Source: Xenopus tropicalis (taxonomy: Eukaryota > Chordata > Amphibia > Anura > Pipidae). From it: 64,000 bases of DNA. Every line of letters starts with the position of its first letter. Positions within the stretch are counted from its first letter, which is position 1. The position numbers and the translations under genes were made by a program. The notes below the pieces were generated by a model. The model did no database searches and was not told where the DNA came from. It saw nothing but the letters and a program-made list of their open reading frames with translations. Of the stretch, positions 1-11,800 are shown piece by piece. Location of the stretch: contig NC_030683.2 in NCBI RefSeq assembly GCF_000004195.4, positions 65,088,764 to 65,152,763 of the forward strand, read 5' to 3'.

Positions 1-545
1 AACACTTAGCATTACTCTCCCCACCTTTTTCTACTGACCCCATCTTGCTCTATTATGTCCTTAATTCACTACTCTTTCTAAAATACTACCTACCACCTGC
101 AGGGCCCTGAGACATTGACCCTATTTGCAACCCACCAAACACTTCTGAGCCCAGATATTAAACGAGGTGTTGAATCTGGGCCCTAAGTTCAACCCTATAC
201 TACTTATATTGCATCAGTGCATATATGTGCGCTTCTTTGGCCACCCTTATTCCTCACCCCGACGAACATTATTTACAGTTGCATAACTATAGAGATAACA
301 GGGTTGGGGCCTCGACAGCAGTGTCTGCTTCCTATATAGCTTTTATAAATCCCCCCTTGCCAGCTGCTCTCTTATCTACTCTGGAGAATGGCCAAGAAGT
401 AGTATACTACTCACATTGCATCAGTGGATATATGTACAGGCTGCTTTCATTTGGCACAACAAAGCATACACGGGGAAGGTGCCGTATCATATCCATGCTC
501 CATCGTGTAAGCATTCATATTCGATCGGCGCAGCGCTCCCCGCTC
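1..545. other. Unassigned non-coding stretch
   Basis: No repeat family or gene is recognised here. The open frames at 225-641 and 416-985 overlap each other and run into the palindromic repeat that follows. They show no recognisable domain and are read as chance. Confidence 0.5.
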
Positions 546-565
546 CCTGCAGACTTACACGCACC

Positions 566-985
566 CGAGTATATTCGGATAAGTTTTATGCTGCCCTCGC
601 TCACATTCCACCCCCCTGCCCGTTCATACTTTGCAAAATAAAAATAAAAGCAATATCACACGAGCACCACCCCCTCCATGCGCTGCCCCAGCACGCACAC
701 ATGTCACGTCTTGCGAGTACGCGCCGTGTGTGCGTGCTGGAGCTGCGCACAGGGGGGCCGCGTCTCGACAAAGGGATGCGTCGGGTGAAGCATGGTGATA
801 TTGCTTTTATTTTTATTTTGTGCAGTACGAACGGGCAGAACAGACGTCCAAGGGGGGGGGGGTGCGAGCGATGGTACGTTCCAGGGCACGCCCGTATATA
901 CTCGTGTATAAGCCGAGGGTGCCTTTTTGAGCACATTATTGGTGTTGAAAAACTCTGCTTATACTCGAGTATATACGGTAATTGA
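566..985. repeat. Palindromic interspersed repeat (foldback MITE-like)
   Basis: Two arms pair over most of the length. A perfect 26-bp inverted match joins 634-659 to 795-820, and looser pairing extends outward (CCCCCCTGCCCG near 610 against CGGGCAG near 833) and inward (CAGCACGCACACATG near 690 against CGTGTGTGCGTGCTG near 725). The outer right end has the motif TACTCGAGTATATACGG, of a type seen in many vertebrate interspersed repeats. No transposase is present. The superfamily is not determined. Confidence 0.65.
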
Positions 986-989
986 AATC

Positions 990-1574
990 CTAAAATCCAG
1001 AAATCCTAATTAATAAGAAAGGTAGATTTTTAAGAATCAAAAAACTGTAACATCACTTTTTTTATAATCTATTCTTTGGTCAAATGCCTAACCTGTCTGT
1101 TGTGATTAATGGAACTCAGAAATAATACAGGAATTTGTAAATTAAAATATCTTTCTAGAAACTGGGAGAAGAGTGTAGAATGAATTGATTTTATTTATAT
1201 ACTTTAAGGGCATTTTTTTGTGTCACTGGCCCTTTAACAAAGGATTTTCTGTTTAATGCACTTTTTTGCATATTTATTGTGTTTTAATGTTTTTGTTTAT
1301 ATTAAATGAGTTTTTTTTTTTTAGTCTTAAAGCTGTTCTTGCAGAAATGGCTTATAAAATGCTTTTATTTACTTCAACCATCCTATTTATACTTAAGGAA
1401 TCTAATATATACATAGATTTTTAAATTATCATGTGTTGATACTTTTATACACAGAGAGTTAATAATGCCATTCTATAAGCAATTCTAGCTTTGTTTTTTG
1501 TTAATTGAACAAATAAGATTTGAAAAAAATTATTAAATCTTTAATGTCTGGTTTTCTTTTTCTTTTGGGGTCTC
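990..1574. other. AT-rich stretch, nothing recognised
   Basis: AT-rich sequence without a readable gene or a repeat that I recognise. Confidence 0.5.
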
Positions 1575-1982
1575 TTAAAGGAACAATAACACCAAAAAAT
1601 GAAAGTGTTTTAAAGCAATTGAAAGATAACGTACTGTTGCCCTGCAATGGTAAAACTCGGTTGTTTGCTTCAGGAACACTACTATAGTTTATATAAATAC
1701 GCTGCTGTGTAGCCATGGGGGCAGCCATTCAAGCTGGAAAAAAAGGAGAAAAGGCACAGGTTACATAGCAAATAACATATAAGACACCATTGTATTCTAC
1801 AGGGTTTATCTGTTAGCTGCTATATAACCTGTGCCTTTTCTTCTTTTGAATGGCTGCCCCCATGGCTACACACCAGAGTTTATATAAACTCTAGTAATGT
1901 TTCTGAAGCAAACACACAATTTTTACCAGTGCAGGGCAGCAGTACATTATAGTTTCATTTTTTAGTGTTACTATTCCTTTAA
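1575..1982. mobile_element. T2/Kolobok-type MITE
   Basis: TTAA flanks both ends (1575-1578 and 1979-1982). The terminal inverted repeat reads TTAAAGGAACARTAACACC and returns inverted as GTGTTACTATTCCTTTAA. The middle is a long hairpin: the block with CAGCCATTCAAGCTGGAAAA near 1726 is mirrored near 1840. It belongs to the same family as 2474-2921 and 3487-4170. The assignment to T2 rests on the known TTAAAGG end and TTAA target of this Xenopus family. Confidence 0.8.
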
Positions 1983-2473
1983 TGCCAGATACTTTGGTAA
2001 TCCTATGCACATGGGCATCAAACTGTTCAGTTGGCCCTTGGCTTTCATATTGAGGATATTTAGTCTTGGTACCTAATGCTATGTGGGAGATAAGGTGCTT
2101 GAAAGTGGAAGGTTTGAGGCGATTTTTTTAGAATTTTTATGGAAAGACATAGTTACCCATTTCAGATTTGGAAGAATGTGTATTTTTCAAAAATATATGG
2201 TTTCCTGGTGTAAACCTAATGTTCCAGGATTTTTGGCTTTGGAATCTAAAGTTTTAATATTTTGCTATAATGCAGAAATTTGGTAATTTACTGCTGGGAG
2301 TTTTTGATCTATAGAAGTCAGAAATCTCCATAAAACTATACAAGGCATTTGCATGTTTGGGAGACATAAGGCTTTCCGAATCAGATGAATTTGTGTCCAA
2401 AAAAAATTGCAAATTTTTCTTTTTTTTCTTTTTCTTTTTTTGTATTTAGAGCTCTAAATCCCAGTAAATGCCC

Positions 2474-2921
2474 TTAAAGGAACAGTAACATCAAAAAATT
2501 AAAGTGTTTTAAACGAATTAAAATATAATGTGCTGTTGCTCTATATAAATAAGCTGCTGTGTAGCCATGGGGGCAGCCATTCAAGCTGGAAAAAAGGAGA
2601 AAAGGCACAGGTTACATAGCAGATAACTAGTAGATAAGTCCCATATAATGGGGGTTTATCTGTTATCTGCTAAGTAACCTGTGCCTTTTCTCCTTTGAAT
2701 GGCTGCCCCCATGGCTACACAGCAGCTAACTTGTATAAACTATAGTAGTCTTTCTGAGGCAAACACACCAGTTGTAGTAATGCAGGGCAACAGTACATTT
2801 TATTGTTATTACTTATTTATTATGGTTGAACTTGATGGACGTATGTCTTTTTTCAACCCAACTTACTATGCTATACTATACTTTTATACACTTTCATTTT
2901 TTGGTGTTACTGTTCCTTTAA
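2474..2921. mobile_element. T2/Kolobok-type MITE carrying a CR1 tail
   Basis: TTAA lies at 2474-2477 and 2918-2921, with the same inverted ends and central hairpin as the copy at 1575-1982. Close to its right end it contains about 55 bp of a CR1 3' tail, a later insertion. Confidence 0.8.
2821..2875 (+). mobile_element. CR1 LINE 3' tail, severely 5' truncated
   Basis: The stretch from GGTTGAACTTGATGG to CAACCCAACTTACTATG matches, in opposite orientation, the 3' tail of the CR1 at 51981-55884. It sits inside the T2 MITE, so it was inserted after the MITE. Confidence 0.6.
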
Positions 2922-3486
2922 AATGAGAGAGCACGAAATGTGAAATTTTGCTGCCACTATTTTGTGTTGTTTAGTCTGCTCCATCAGAGAACACCTGACA
3001 GAAAATAATGCATCTCTAACTGTAACAGGAAGAAGTGTGGGAGTGAAACACAGAGCTTTGTCCAATCATTGGCTGATGTAAAACCTAGAATGTACAGTAT
3101 ATGTTCCTTTGGTTTGTGCATGAGAACAGCAAATGTTCATGCCTGGGGGCAGCCCTTAGTACTTAAAATGGAAATGTTCTATTTAGGATTGTCCAGTGGC
3201 ACATACTACTAATAAATTAGCAAGGCTGTGGAGTCGGTAGATAAATTCTCCGACTCCTCAGTTTCTGATACTTCCGACTCCTGTTTTTAATATGCTAATG
3301 TATTTTATATATCCAGGAAGGGGAAGGGGCACTTAAAACACAACTGAACTGATAATAAACTGATTGACAATTTTATCTATACTCCTACTCCTAATTATTT
3401 CCCTAGAATCCCATATCATGTTTAAAGTTTAAGCTAACATTACAGCTGAATTACAGCAGTTTTTCAAATGTTTTAAAGCTTCAGTC

Positions 3487-4170
3487 TTAAAGGAACAGTA
3501 ACACCAAAAAATAAAAGAGCTTTAAAGTAATAAAAATATAATGCACTGTTGCCCTGCACTGGTAAAACTGGTGTGTTTGCTTCAGTAACACTTCTATAAT
3601 TTATATAATAAGCTGCTGTGTAGCCACGGGGCAGCTTTTTTTCAAGCTGGAAAAAAGGAGAAAAGGCACAGGTTACATAGCAGATAACAGACAAGTTCTG
3701 TAGAATACAATAGTGTTTTATCTGTTATCTGCTATGTGCCTGTGCCTTTTCTCCTTTGAATGGCTGCTCCCATGGCTACACAGCAGCTTACTTATATAAA
3801 CTATAGTAGGGTTTCTGTAGCAAACACCCCAGCTGTACCGGTGCAGGAATTGCTGCCCCCGGGGATAGACAGCGGGGTATTTATATAAACTATAGTAAGG
3901 TTTCTGTAGCAAACACCCCAGCTGTACCAGTGCAGGAACGGCTGCCCCCGGGGCTACACAGCAGGGTATTTATATAAACTATAGTAGGGTTTCTGTAGCA
4001 AACACCCCAGCTGTACCAGTGCAGGAATGGCTGCCCCCGGGGCTACACAGCAGGGTATTTATATAAATTATAGTAGATTTTCTGAAGTAAACACACGGTG
4101 CAGGGCAGCAGCACATTATATTTTAGTTACTTTTATACACTTTCATTTTTTGGTGTTACTGTTCCTTTAA
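3487..4170. mobile_element. T2/Kolobok-type MITE with internal tandem expansion
   Basis: TTAA lies at both ends (3487-3490 and 4167-4170) with TTAAAGGAACAGTAACACC ends. It is longer than its sister copies because of a tandem repeat of about 89 bp in one arm. It is nested in the hAT element at 3221-4596. Confidence 0.8.
3755..4080. repeat. 89-bp tandem repeat inside a T2 MITE arm
   Basis: TGCAGGAA recurs at 3842, 3931 and 4020, exactly 89 bp apart, giving roughly 3.5 units. Each unit includes GGCTACACAGCAG and AACACCCCAGCTGTACC. The unit equals the MITE arm segment that occurs once in the copies at 1575 and 2474. Confidence 0.85.
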
Positions 4171-4761
4171 ACTATTGCTTATCCATTCCCTTCACGTATA
4201 TAAGTATTTCTAGTCCTGCAAATGGTTTTTACTTAATTAGTTATCAGTGAGAGTTAGGCTAGGTTCACAGTGGGCATTGTGTTCCCTGTAACAGAGGAAC
4301 ACGACGCAGTGGAGCTGCCGCACCTTAACTGTGCGTTACATCCCATTTAGTGAAGCATACAGTCAATGAAAAGCATCCTTCATGGTCGCTCAACCTGTTC
4401 GTTTATGCACTGCGTGCATTGGGCTTTATTCTTATAGCAGAGAAGTAATTAATTATGACTTTGTGAATTGGGACATTTAAACTTGCTTTATTTTATTTTT
4501 TTATTCCCATTTAAATTTAGTAGGAGTCGGAGTCGGTTCATTTTTTGCCGACTCCGATTCCAGGTACCCAAAATTGCCTCCGACTCCACAGCCCTGTAAA
4601 TTAGTATGAAAATGATTTCAATAGATGAAGCTGTATTTTACATTTGAGCTGTTTTATGTGATATAGTTTTATAGAAACCTGCAACATTCAGGGGTATAGT
4701 TTCCTTTTAATGGCTAGTTTATAAGATGTCAAACTGTCATTTAACTATATATACAGGTGTA

Positions 4762-4783
4762 TGTATATATATATATGTATATA

Positions 4784-4841
<58 letters not shown>

Positions 4842-4842
4842 C
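4762..4842. repeat. (TA)n microsatellite
   Basis: Nearly pure TA dinucleotide run with a few TG interruptions at its left edge. Confidence 0.9.
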
Positions 4843-4978
4843 ACACATATACATATACACTTACAACTTTAAGTGAGAATAAAAGCCTGTAATGCCACTC
4901 ATAGTAATAGAACACAGTATGAATGTGTTCTATTATTTGGTGGCTCCTTTACACTTCCTCATTTTTTTTAATATATAT

Positions 4979-5088
4979 AGAGAAAGGTCCCGATGGGGAC
5001 GGAAACGTAACGTTGGCTGTTCATGCGTTTTTAATACACAATTGATTGTTTTTGGAATATAACTCGGTGTTGCTGGTCTTTTTTTGTA

Positions 5089-5133
<45 letters not shown>

Positions 5134-5300
5134 TAAAAAATAATAATTGTCCGTAGCCGGCACACCCTTCAATACTTTGTCAAAAATGTATTGAAAACAT
5201 ATTGTTTTTAAAACCGACGTTTCGGTCCTCATTAGGACCTTTCTCAAGGATAAAAAACAATGGTGTACCACATCACATTCAAATACCATTACAATCAAAC
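4979..5300. mobile_element. Penelope-like terminal segments in inverted orientation around a (TA)n run
   Basis: On plus at 4979-5010 there is AGAAAGGTCCCGATGGGGAC followed by GGAAACGT. On minus at 5218-5250 the related form CTTGAGAAAGGTCC, loop, GGACCGAAACG is read. A TA run (about 5095-5125) separates them. The minus part is closely similar to 13500-13600, including CAGCACACCCTTCAAT. Segments of this kind mark the ends (pLTRs) of PLEs in this window. This placement is inference from the neighbouring PLE coding pieces. Confidence 0.5.
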
Positions 5301-5852
5301 AAGTGGAAAGGAGTGCCCAAGCCCCATTCTCTAACCATTATGCAGTTAGCCAATGCTGTTATATGTGTACAAATTTAAACGGACCAATACTTGGCCCTTA
5401 GCTGTGCATATCAATATAAAGTGCATATCCATTAAAAAAATTTTATCATATCATGACATAAGTGATTATATCCTAAAAATCACCATACTATAAAATCTTA
5501 AACATAGTACAATCATCGCATGACGTAAATAATTAAAGTGCAATATTATAAAGTGCAATATCATAATACACAATTATAAGGTGCAATGTACATTCTCACC
5601 ATACGGTGTCACTAGTGCATCAGTGAGCTCACATAGTGTCCATGTTAAAAAGTTCATTCACAAGGTATCCTGTGGAAAAAAAGATACCATTTTTGTAATT
5701 CTATCTCAAAAGTATATATTAAAAGAATTTTGTTAAAACCATATATAACACCTAACGGAAATACTACAAAGTTATATACAAAACATATCCCCGATCAATA
5801 TTTTGGAGCTTATTTACCTATGTCAAAAAACAACTCAAATTCAAGCTTCCAT
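5301..5852 (-). mobile_element. Penelope-like element, end of coding region and 3' tail (left half)
   Basis: Read on minus from 5852 downward, the sequence continues the reading frame found at 13250-13164 on the far side of the piggyBac insertion (residues SLNLSCFLT, then stop). The rest is AT-rich, non-coding and runs into the terminal motif at 5218-5250. It appears to be the C-terminal end and 3' UTR of a GIY-YIG type PLE. Confidence 0.55.
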
Positions 5853-6116
5853 TTAACTCTTTTACTGCCAAGCACGTATGGCATACGTGCTGGCAGTAAA
5901 AGGGCTTAAACGCCAACGACGTGTCTCATACGTCGTTGGCGTTTAAGCGCTGCCCTCTGCAGCGGCGGCATGTGCCGCCGCTGCAGAGGGCTTCTAACAA
6001 TGACAGCCCCCCTGGGCAATGTGCCAGGGGGGCTGTCATCAGGGTCCTGCGAACCGATCGCTCGCAGGACCCTCCAGGAAGCAGCAGATGCGATCGCATC
6101 GCATCTGCTGCTTCCT
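5853..6116. repeat. Six consecutive palindromes at the piggyBac-type left end
   Basis: Six near-perfect inverted repeats follow one another with almost no spacer: 5853-5908 (contains GCACGTATG/CATACGTGC), 5904-5948 (GCTTAAACGCC/GGCGTTTAAGC), 5952-5991 (GCCCTCTGCAGCGGCGGC mirrored), 6001-6038 (TGACAGCCCCCCTGG mirrored), 6042-6072 (GGGTCCTGCGA mirrored) and 6076-6116 (AGGAAGCAGCAGATGCGAT mirrored). They could form transposase-binding sites or DNA/RNA hairpins. Function is not shown. Confidence 0.9.
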
Positions 6117-6189
6117 GCTTCCTCCCTCTCCCCCAGCGCCGGCCCAAATGACGAAGGAGGCGATCGGTCTTCAGGAACAGGTAAGGACT

Positions 6190-6470
6190 TTTTTTTTTAT
6201 TGCATTTACACACTTTTACACACTTATACACACATTTACATACATTTATACACACTTACATACATTTACACACACTTACAGCACACATTTTAGCATTTTT
6301 TTATTTTATTTTTTTTTTTTTTTTTTTTTTTCATTTTTCACACTTTTATACACTTATTTACACTCATATACACACTTACACACTATCACACAACTTTTAC
6401 ACATGTACACACATGTATACACAAACACTTTGGTTTTTTTTGTTTTGCTTTTTTTTTTTTTTTTTTTCAT
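6190..6470. repeat. TACACA-rich and poly-T simple repeat
   Basis: Alternating TTACACACT/TATACACAC steps are broken by two long T runs. The 166-codon and 123-codon frames here are by-products of low complexity. Confidence 0.85.
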
Positions 6471-6879
6471 ATTACCACTTTGTTTTTATTTTCTTTTACC
6501 TAAAAACTGTTTATTTTGACAGCGTAACTATTGGATCAGATATTCTGGCCACTAATTACACTGTCATGTAACTTATTTTGTTGTTTCACTGATTTGCACA
6601 ATTTTTGTGGTTTTATCACATTTTATCCCTATATAAGTGTTCCTGATCTGTTTTTAGCGTAGCTTTGCCAGGTGTAACTTTGGTGTACAAAAATAACTTT
6701 ACCTATTTTGAATTCATCAGAATGTGTACTTTCCAAAAATATATGGTTTTCTGGGGTTCACTGTATAGTTAGGGGGGGGTTACTGCACATAATACACTGA
6801 CGGGGCTCTGTGTGCAAAAGCTGAGCTGGCAGGCGAGAAATCCTTATGCGCTATTTTCATTTAGGGTTCAGTACATACC

Positions 6880-8875
6880 GCAGACTTTGGTATATCTATG
6901 CATATTGGGCATCAAACTGTTCAGTAGGCCTCTGGTGTTCCTATTTGGGGTGACTTGCCTTTGTACGCAAGAAATTGTGTGAGATAAATGCGGCAAATTG
7001 CAACATTTTTAGGCGATTTTCTGAAATCTCATAAAAACCGATAACTTTAGGAAAGCTTTGCGGCTTGGTACTTTGGTGTAGAAAGGACTCTTTACCCTTG
7101 TTGGATTTGTCAGAATGTGTACTTTCCAAAAATATATGGTTTTGTGGGGGTCTCTGTATAGTTAGGGGAAGTTTTGGCACATAATACACTGACAGGGGGC
7201 TCTGTGTGCAAAAGCTGAGCTGGCAGGCGAGAAATCCTTATGCGCTATTTTCATTTAGGGTTCAGTACATACTGCAGACTTTGGTATATCTATGCATATT
7301 GGGCATCAAACTGTTCAGTAGGCCTCTGGTGTTCCTATTTGGGGTGACTTGCCTTTGTACGCAAGAAATTGTGTGAGATAAATACGACAAATTGCAACAT
7401 TTTTAGGCAATTTTCTGAAATGTCATAAAAACCAATAACTTTAGGAAAGCTCTGCAGATTGGTACTTTGGTGTAGAAAGGACTCTTTACCCTTGTTGGAT
7501 TTGTCAGAATGTGTACTTTCCAAAAATATATGGTTTTGTGGGGGATCTGTATAGTTAGGGGAAGTTTTGGCACATAATACACTGACAGGGGGCTCTGTGT
7601 GCAAAAGCTGAGCTGGCAGGCGAGAAATCCTTATGCGCTATTTTCATTTAGGGTTCAGTACATACCGCAGACTTTGGTATATCTATGCATATTGGGCATC
7701 AAACTGTTCAGTAGGCCTCTGGTGTTCCTATTGGGGGTGATTTGCCTTTGTACGCAAGAAATTGTGTGAGATAAATGTGACAAATTGCAACATTTTTAGG
7801 CAATTTTCTGAAATGTCATAAAAACCAATAACTTTAGGAAAGCTCTGCAGATTGGTACTTTGGTGTAGAAAGGACTCTTTACCCTTGTTGGATTTGTCAG
7901 AATGTGTACTTTCCAAAAATATATGGTTTTGTGGGGGATCTGTATAGTTAGGGGAAGTTTTGGCACATAATACACTGACAGGGGGCTCTGTGTGCAAAAG
8001 CTGAGCTGGCAGGCGAGAAATCCTTATGCGCTATTTTCATTTAGGGTTCAGTACATACCGCAGACTTTGGTATATCTATGCATATTGGGCATCAAACTGT
8101 TCAGTAGGCCTCTGGTGTTCCTATTTGGGGTGACTTGCCTTTGTACGCAAGAAATTGTGTGAGATAAATGCGGCAAATTGCAACATTTTTAGGCGATTTT
8201 CTGAAATGTCATAAAAACCGATAACTTTAGGAAAGCTTTGCGGCTTGGTACTTTGGTGTAGAAAGGACTCTTTACCTTTGTTGGATTTGTCAGAATGTGT
8301 ACTTTCCAAAAATATATGGTTTTGTGGGGGTCTCTGTATAGTTAGGGGAAGTTTTGGCACATAATACACTGACAGGGGGCTCTGTGTGCAAAAGCTGAGC
8401 TGGCAGGCGAGAAATCCTTATGCGCTATTTTCATTTAGGGTTCAGTACATACTGCAGACTTTGGTATATCTATGCATATTGGGCATCAAACTGTTCAGTA
8501 GGCCTCTGGTGTTCCTATTTGGGGTGACTTGCCTTTGTACGCAAGAAATTGTGTGAGATAAATGCGACAAATTGCAACATTTTTAGGCGATTTTCTGAAA
8601 TGTCATAAAAACCAATAACTTTAGGAAAGCTCTGCAGATTGGTACTTTGGTGTAGAAAGGACTCTTTACCCTTGTTGGATTTGTCAGAATGTGTACTTTC
8701 CAAAAATATATGGTTTTGTGGGGGTCACTGTATGGTTAGGGGAAGTTTTGGCACATAATACACTGACAGGGGGCTCTGTGTGCAAAAGCTGAGCTGGCAG
8801 GCGAGAAATCCTTATGCGCTATTTTCATTTTGGGTTCAGTACATACCGCAGACTTTGGTATATCTATGCATATTG
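6880..8875. repeat. Tandem array A, five units of 393-394 bp
   Basis: The landmark GGGCATCAAACTGTTCAGT recurs at 6907, 7301, 7694, 8087, 8481 and 8875. Units fall in two types. Units 1 and 4 share GCGGCTTGGTAC; units 2, 3 and 5 share GCAGATTGGTAC. Units 2 and 5 are also both preceded by ACATACTGCAG, where the others have ACATACCGCAG. The distance from units 1-2 to units 4-5 is 1180 bp. This suggests a three-unit duplication. Short minus-strand frames in each unit (62-89 codons) stop within the unit. Confidence 0.92.
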
Positions 8876-11800
8876 GGCATCAAACTGTTCAGTGGACCCC
8901 TGGCGTTCAAATTTAGGGTGTTTTATCTTGGTACCTAACACTATGTGGGAGATAAGATGCTGCAAAGTGGAAGCTTTGAGGGGATTTTTGGAAATGTCAT
9001 CAAAATTGCTAACTTTAGAAAAGCTGTGCGGCTTGGTACTTTGGAGTAGAAAGACATGGGTACCCATTTTAGATTCGGGGGAATGTGTACTTTCCAAAAA
9101 TATATGACTTTCTGGGGTGAGCGTACTTTTTTGTAGCTTTATCCCACATATAATGATGTAAATGTGTTGATTTTGCATGAGCTGAAATGACAGAAATGAC
9201 AGTATATATGGGGGTATGTTCACATTGGGGCCCCTACATGCCACATACTTAGGTAAACCTATACATATTGGGCATCAAACTGTTCAGTGGACCCCTGGCG
9301 TTCAAATTCAGGGTGTTTTATCTTGGTACCTAATGCTATGTGGGAGATAAGATGCTTCAAAATGGAAGCTTTGAGGGGATTTTTGGAAATGTCATCAAAA
9401 TTGCTAACTTTAGAAAAGCTGTGCGGCTTGGTACTTTGGAGTAGAAAGACATGGGTACCCATTTTAGATTCGGGGGAATGTGTACTTTCCAAAAATATAT
9501 GGCTTTCTGGGGTGAGCGTACTTTTTTGTAGCTTTATCTCACATATAATGATGTAAATGTGTTGATTTTGCAGGAGCTGAAATGACAGAAATGACAGTAT
9601 ATATGGGGGTATGTTCACATTCGGGCCCCTACATGCCACATACTTGGGTAAACCTATACATATTGGGCATCAAACTGTTCAGTGGACCCCTGGTGTTCAA
9701 ATTCAGGGTGTTTTATCTTGGTACCTAATGCTATGTGGGAGATAAGATGCTGCAAAGTGGAAGCTTTGAGGGGATTTTTGGAAATGTCATCAAAATTGCT
9801 AACTTTAGAAAAGCTGTGCGGCTTGGTACTTTGGAGTAGAAAGACATGGGTACCCATTTTAGATTCGGGGGAATGTGTACTTTCCAAAAATATATGACTT
9901 TCTGGGGTGAGCGTACTTTTTTGTAGCTTTATCCCACATATAATAATGTAAATGTGTTGATTTTGCAGGAGCTGAAATGACAGAAATGACAGTTCATATG
10001 GGGGTATGTTCACATTGGGGCCCCTACATGCCACATACTTAGGTAAACCTATACATATTGGGCATCAAACTGTTTAGTGGACCCCTGGCGTTCAAATTCA
10101 GGGTGTTTTATCTTGGTACCTAATGCTATGTGGGAGATAAGATGCTTCAAAGTGGAAGCTTTGAGGGGATTTTTGGAAATGTCATCAAAATTGCTAACTT
10201 TAGAAAAGCTGTGCGGCTTGGTACTTTGGAGTAGAAAGACATAGGTACCCATTTTAGATTCGGGGGAATGTGTACTTTCCAAAAATATATGACTTTCTGG
10301 GGTGAGCATACTTTTTACTAGCTTTATCCCACATATAATGATGTAAATGTGTTGATTTTGCAGAAGCAGAAATGACAGTATATATGGGGGTATGTTCACA
10401 TTCGGGCCCCTACATGCCACATACTTGGGTAAACCTATACATATTGGGCATCAAACTGTTCAGTGGACCCCTGGTGTTCAAATTCAGGGTGTTTTATCTT
10501 GGTACCTAATGCTATGTGGGAGATAAGATGCTTCAAATTGGAAGCTTTGAGGGGATTTTTGGAAATGTCATCAAAATTGCTAACTTTAGAAAAGCTGTGC
10601 GGCTTGGTACTTTGGAGTAGAAAGACATGGGTACCCATTTTAGATTCGGGGGAATGTGTACTTTCCAAAAATATATGACTTTCTGGGGTGAGCGTACTTT
10701 TTTGTAGCTTTATCCCACATATAATAATGTAAATGTGTTGATTTTGCAGGAGCTGAAATGACAGAAATGACAGTTCATATGGGGGTATGTTCACATTGGG
10801 GCCCCTACATGCCACATACTTAGGTAAACCTATACATATTGGGCATCAAACTGTTCAGTGGACCCCTGGCGTTCAAATTCAGGGTGTTTTATCTTGGTAC
10901 CTAATGCTATGTGGGAGATAAGATGCTTCAAAGTGGAAGCTTTGAGGGGATTTTTGGAAATGTCATCAAAATTGCTAACTTTAGAAAAGCTGTGCGGCTT
11001 GGTACTTTGGAGTAGAAAGACATGGGTACCCATTTTAGATTCGGGGGAATGTGTACTTTCCAAAAATATATGACTTTCTGGGGTGAGCGTACTTTTTACT
11101 AGCTTCATCCCACATATAATAATGTAAATGTGTTGATTTTGCAGGAGCTGAAATGACAGAAATGACAGTTCATATGGGGGTATGTTCACATTGGGGCCCC
11201 TACATGCCACATACTTAGGTAAACCTATACATATTGGGCATCAAACTGTTTAGTGGACCCCTGGCGTTCAAATTCAGGGTGTTTTATCTTGGTACCTAAT
11301 GCTATGTGGGAGATAAGATGCTTCAAAGTGGAAGCTTTGAGGGGATTTTTGGAAATGCCATCAAAATTGCTAACTTTAGAAAAGCTGTGCGGCTTGGTAC
11401 TTTGGAGTAGAAAGACATAGGTACCCATTTTAGATTCGGGGGAATGTGTACTTTCCAAAAATATATGACTTTCTGGGGTGAGCATACTTTTTACTAGCTT
11501 TATCCCACATATAATGATGTAAATGTGTTGATTTTGCAGAAGCTGAAATGACAGAAATGACAGTATATATGGGGGTATGTTCACATTCGGGCCCCTACAT
11601 GCCACATACTTGGGTAAACCTATACATATTGGGCATCAAACTGTTCAGTGGACCCCTGGTGTTCAAATTCAGGGTGTTTTATCTTGGTACCTAATGCTAT
11701 GTGGGAGATAAGATGCTTCAAATTGGAAGCTTTGAGGGGATTTTTGGAAATGTCATCAAAATTGCTAACTTTAGAAAAGCTGTGCGGCTTGGTACTTTGG

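Larger units (their letters stand above)
1983..2960. mobile_element. Relic of the piggyBac-type element's 3' part, split by a T2 MITE
   Basis: 1983-2473 resembles the degenerate unit and 3' region of the large element at 5853-13163: it shares GGGCATCAAACTGTTCAGT and TACTGCTGGGAGTTTTTGA. The match resumes at 2922 with GAGAGAGCACGAAATG, so the T2 MITE at 2474-2921 landed inside it. It carries one array-like unit rather than a tandem array. No coding capacity is seen. Confidence 0.65.
3221..4596. mobile_element. hAT-type non-autonomous element
   Basis: The terminal inverted repeats are CARGGCTGTGGAGTCGG at the left and CCGACTCCACAGCCCTG at the right. An 8-bp target duplication TAAATTAG flanks it at 3213-3220 and 4597-4604, the size typical of hAT elements. 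It carries a nested T2 MITE (3487-4170). No transposase frame is present. Confidence 0.85.

Noticed and set aside
225..985. Overlapping 138- and 189-codon frames as host genes
   Set aside because: Overlap in different frames, run into a palindromic repeat, no recognisable domain.
6019..6571. 166- and 123-codon frames rich in His, Thr, Tyr, Phe
   Set aside because: Translations of TACACA and poly-T simple repeat.
6941..8703. Repeated 62-89 codon frames in array A
   Set aside because: Same reason as for array B. Lengths vary with single changes in the units.
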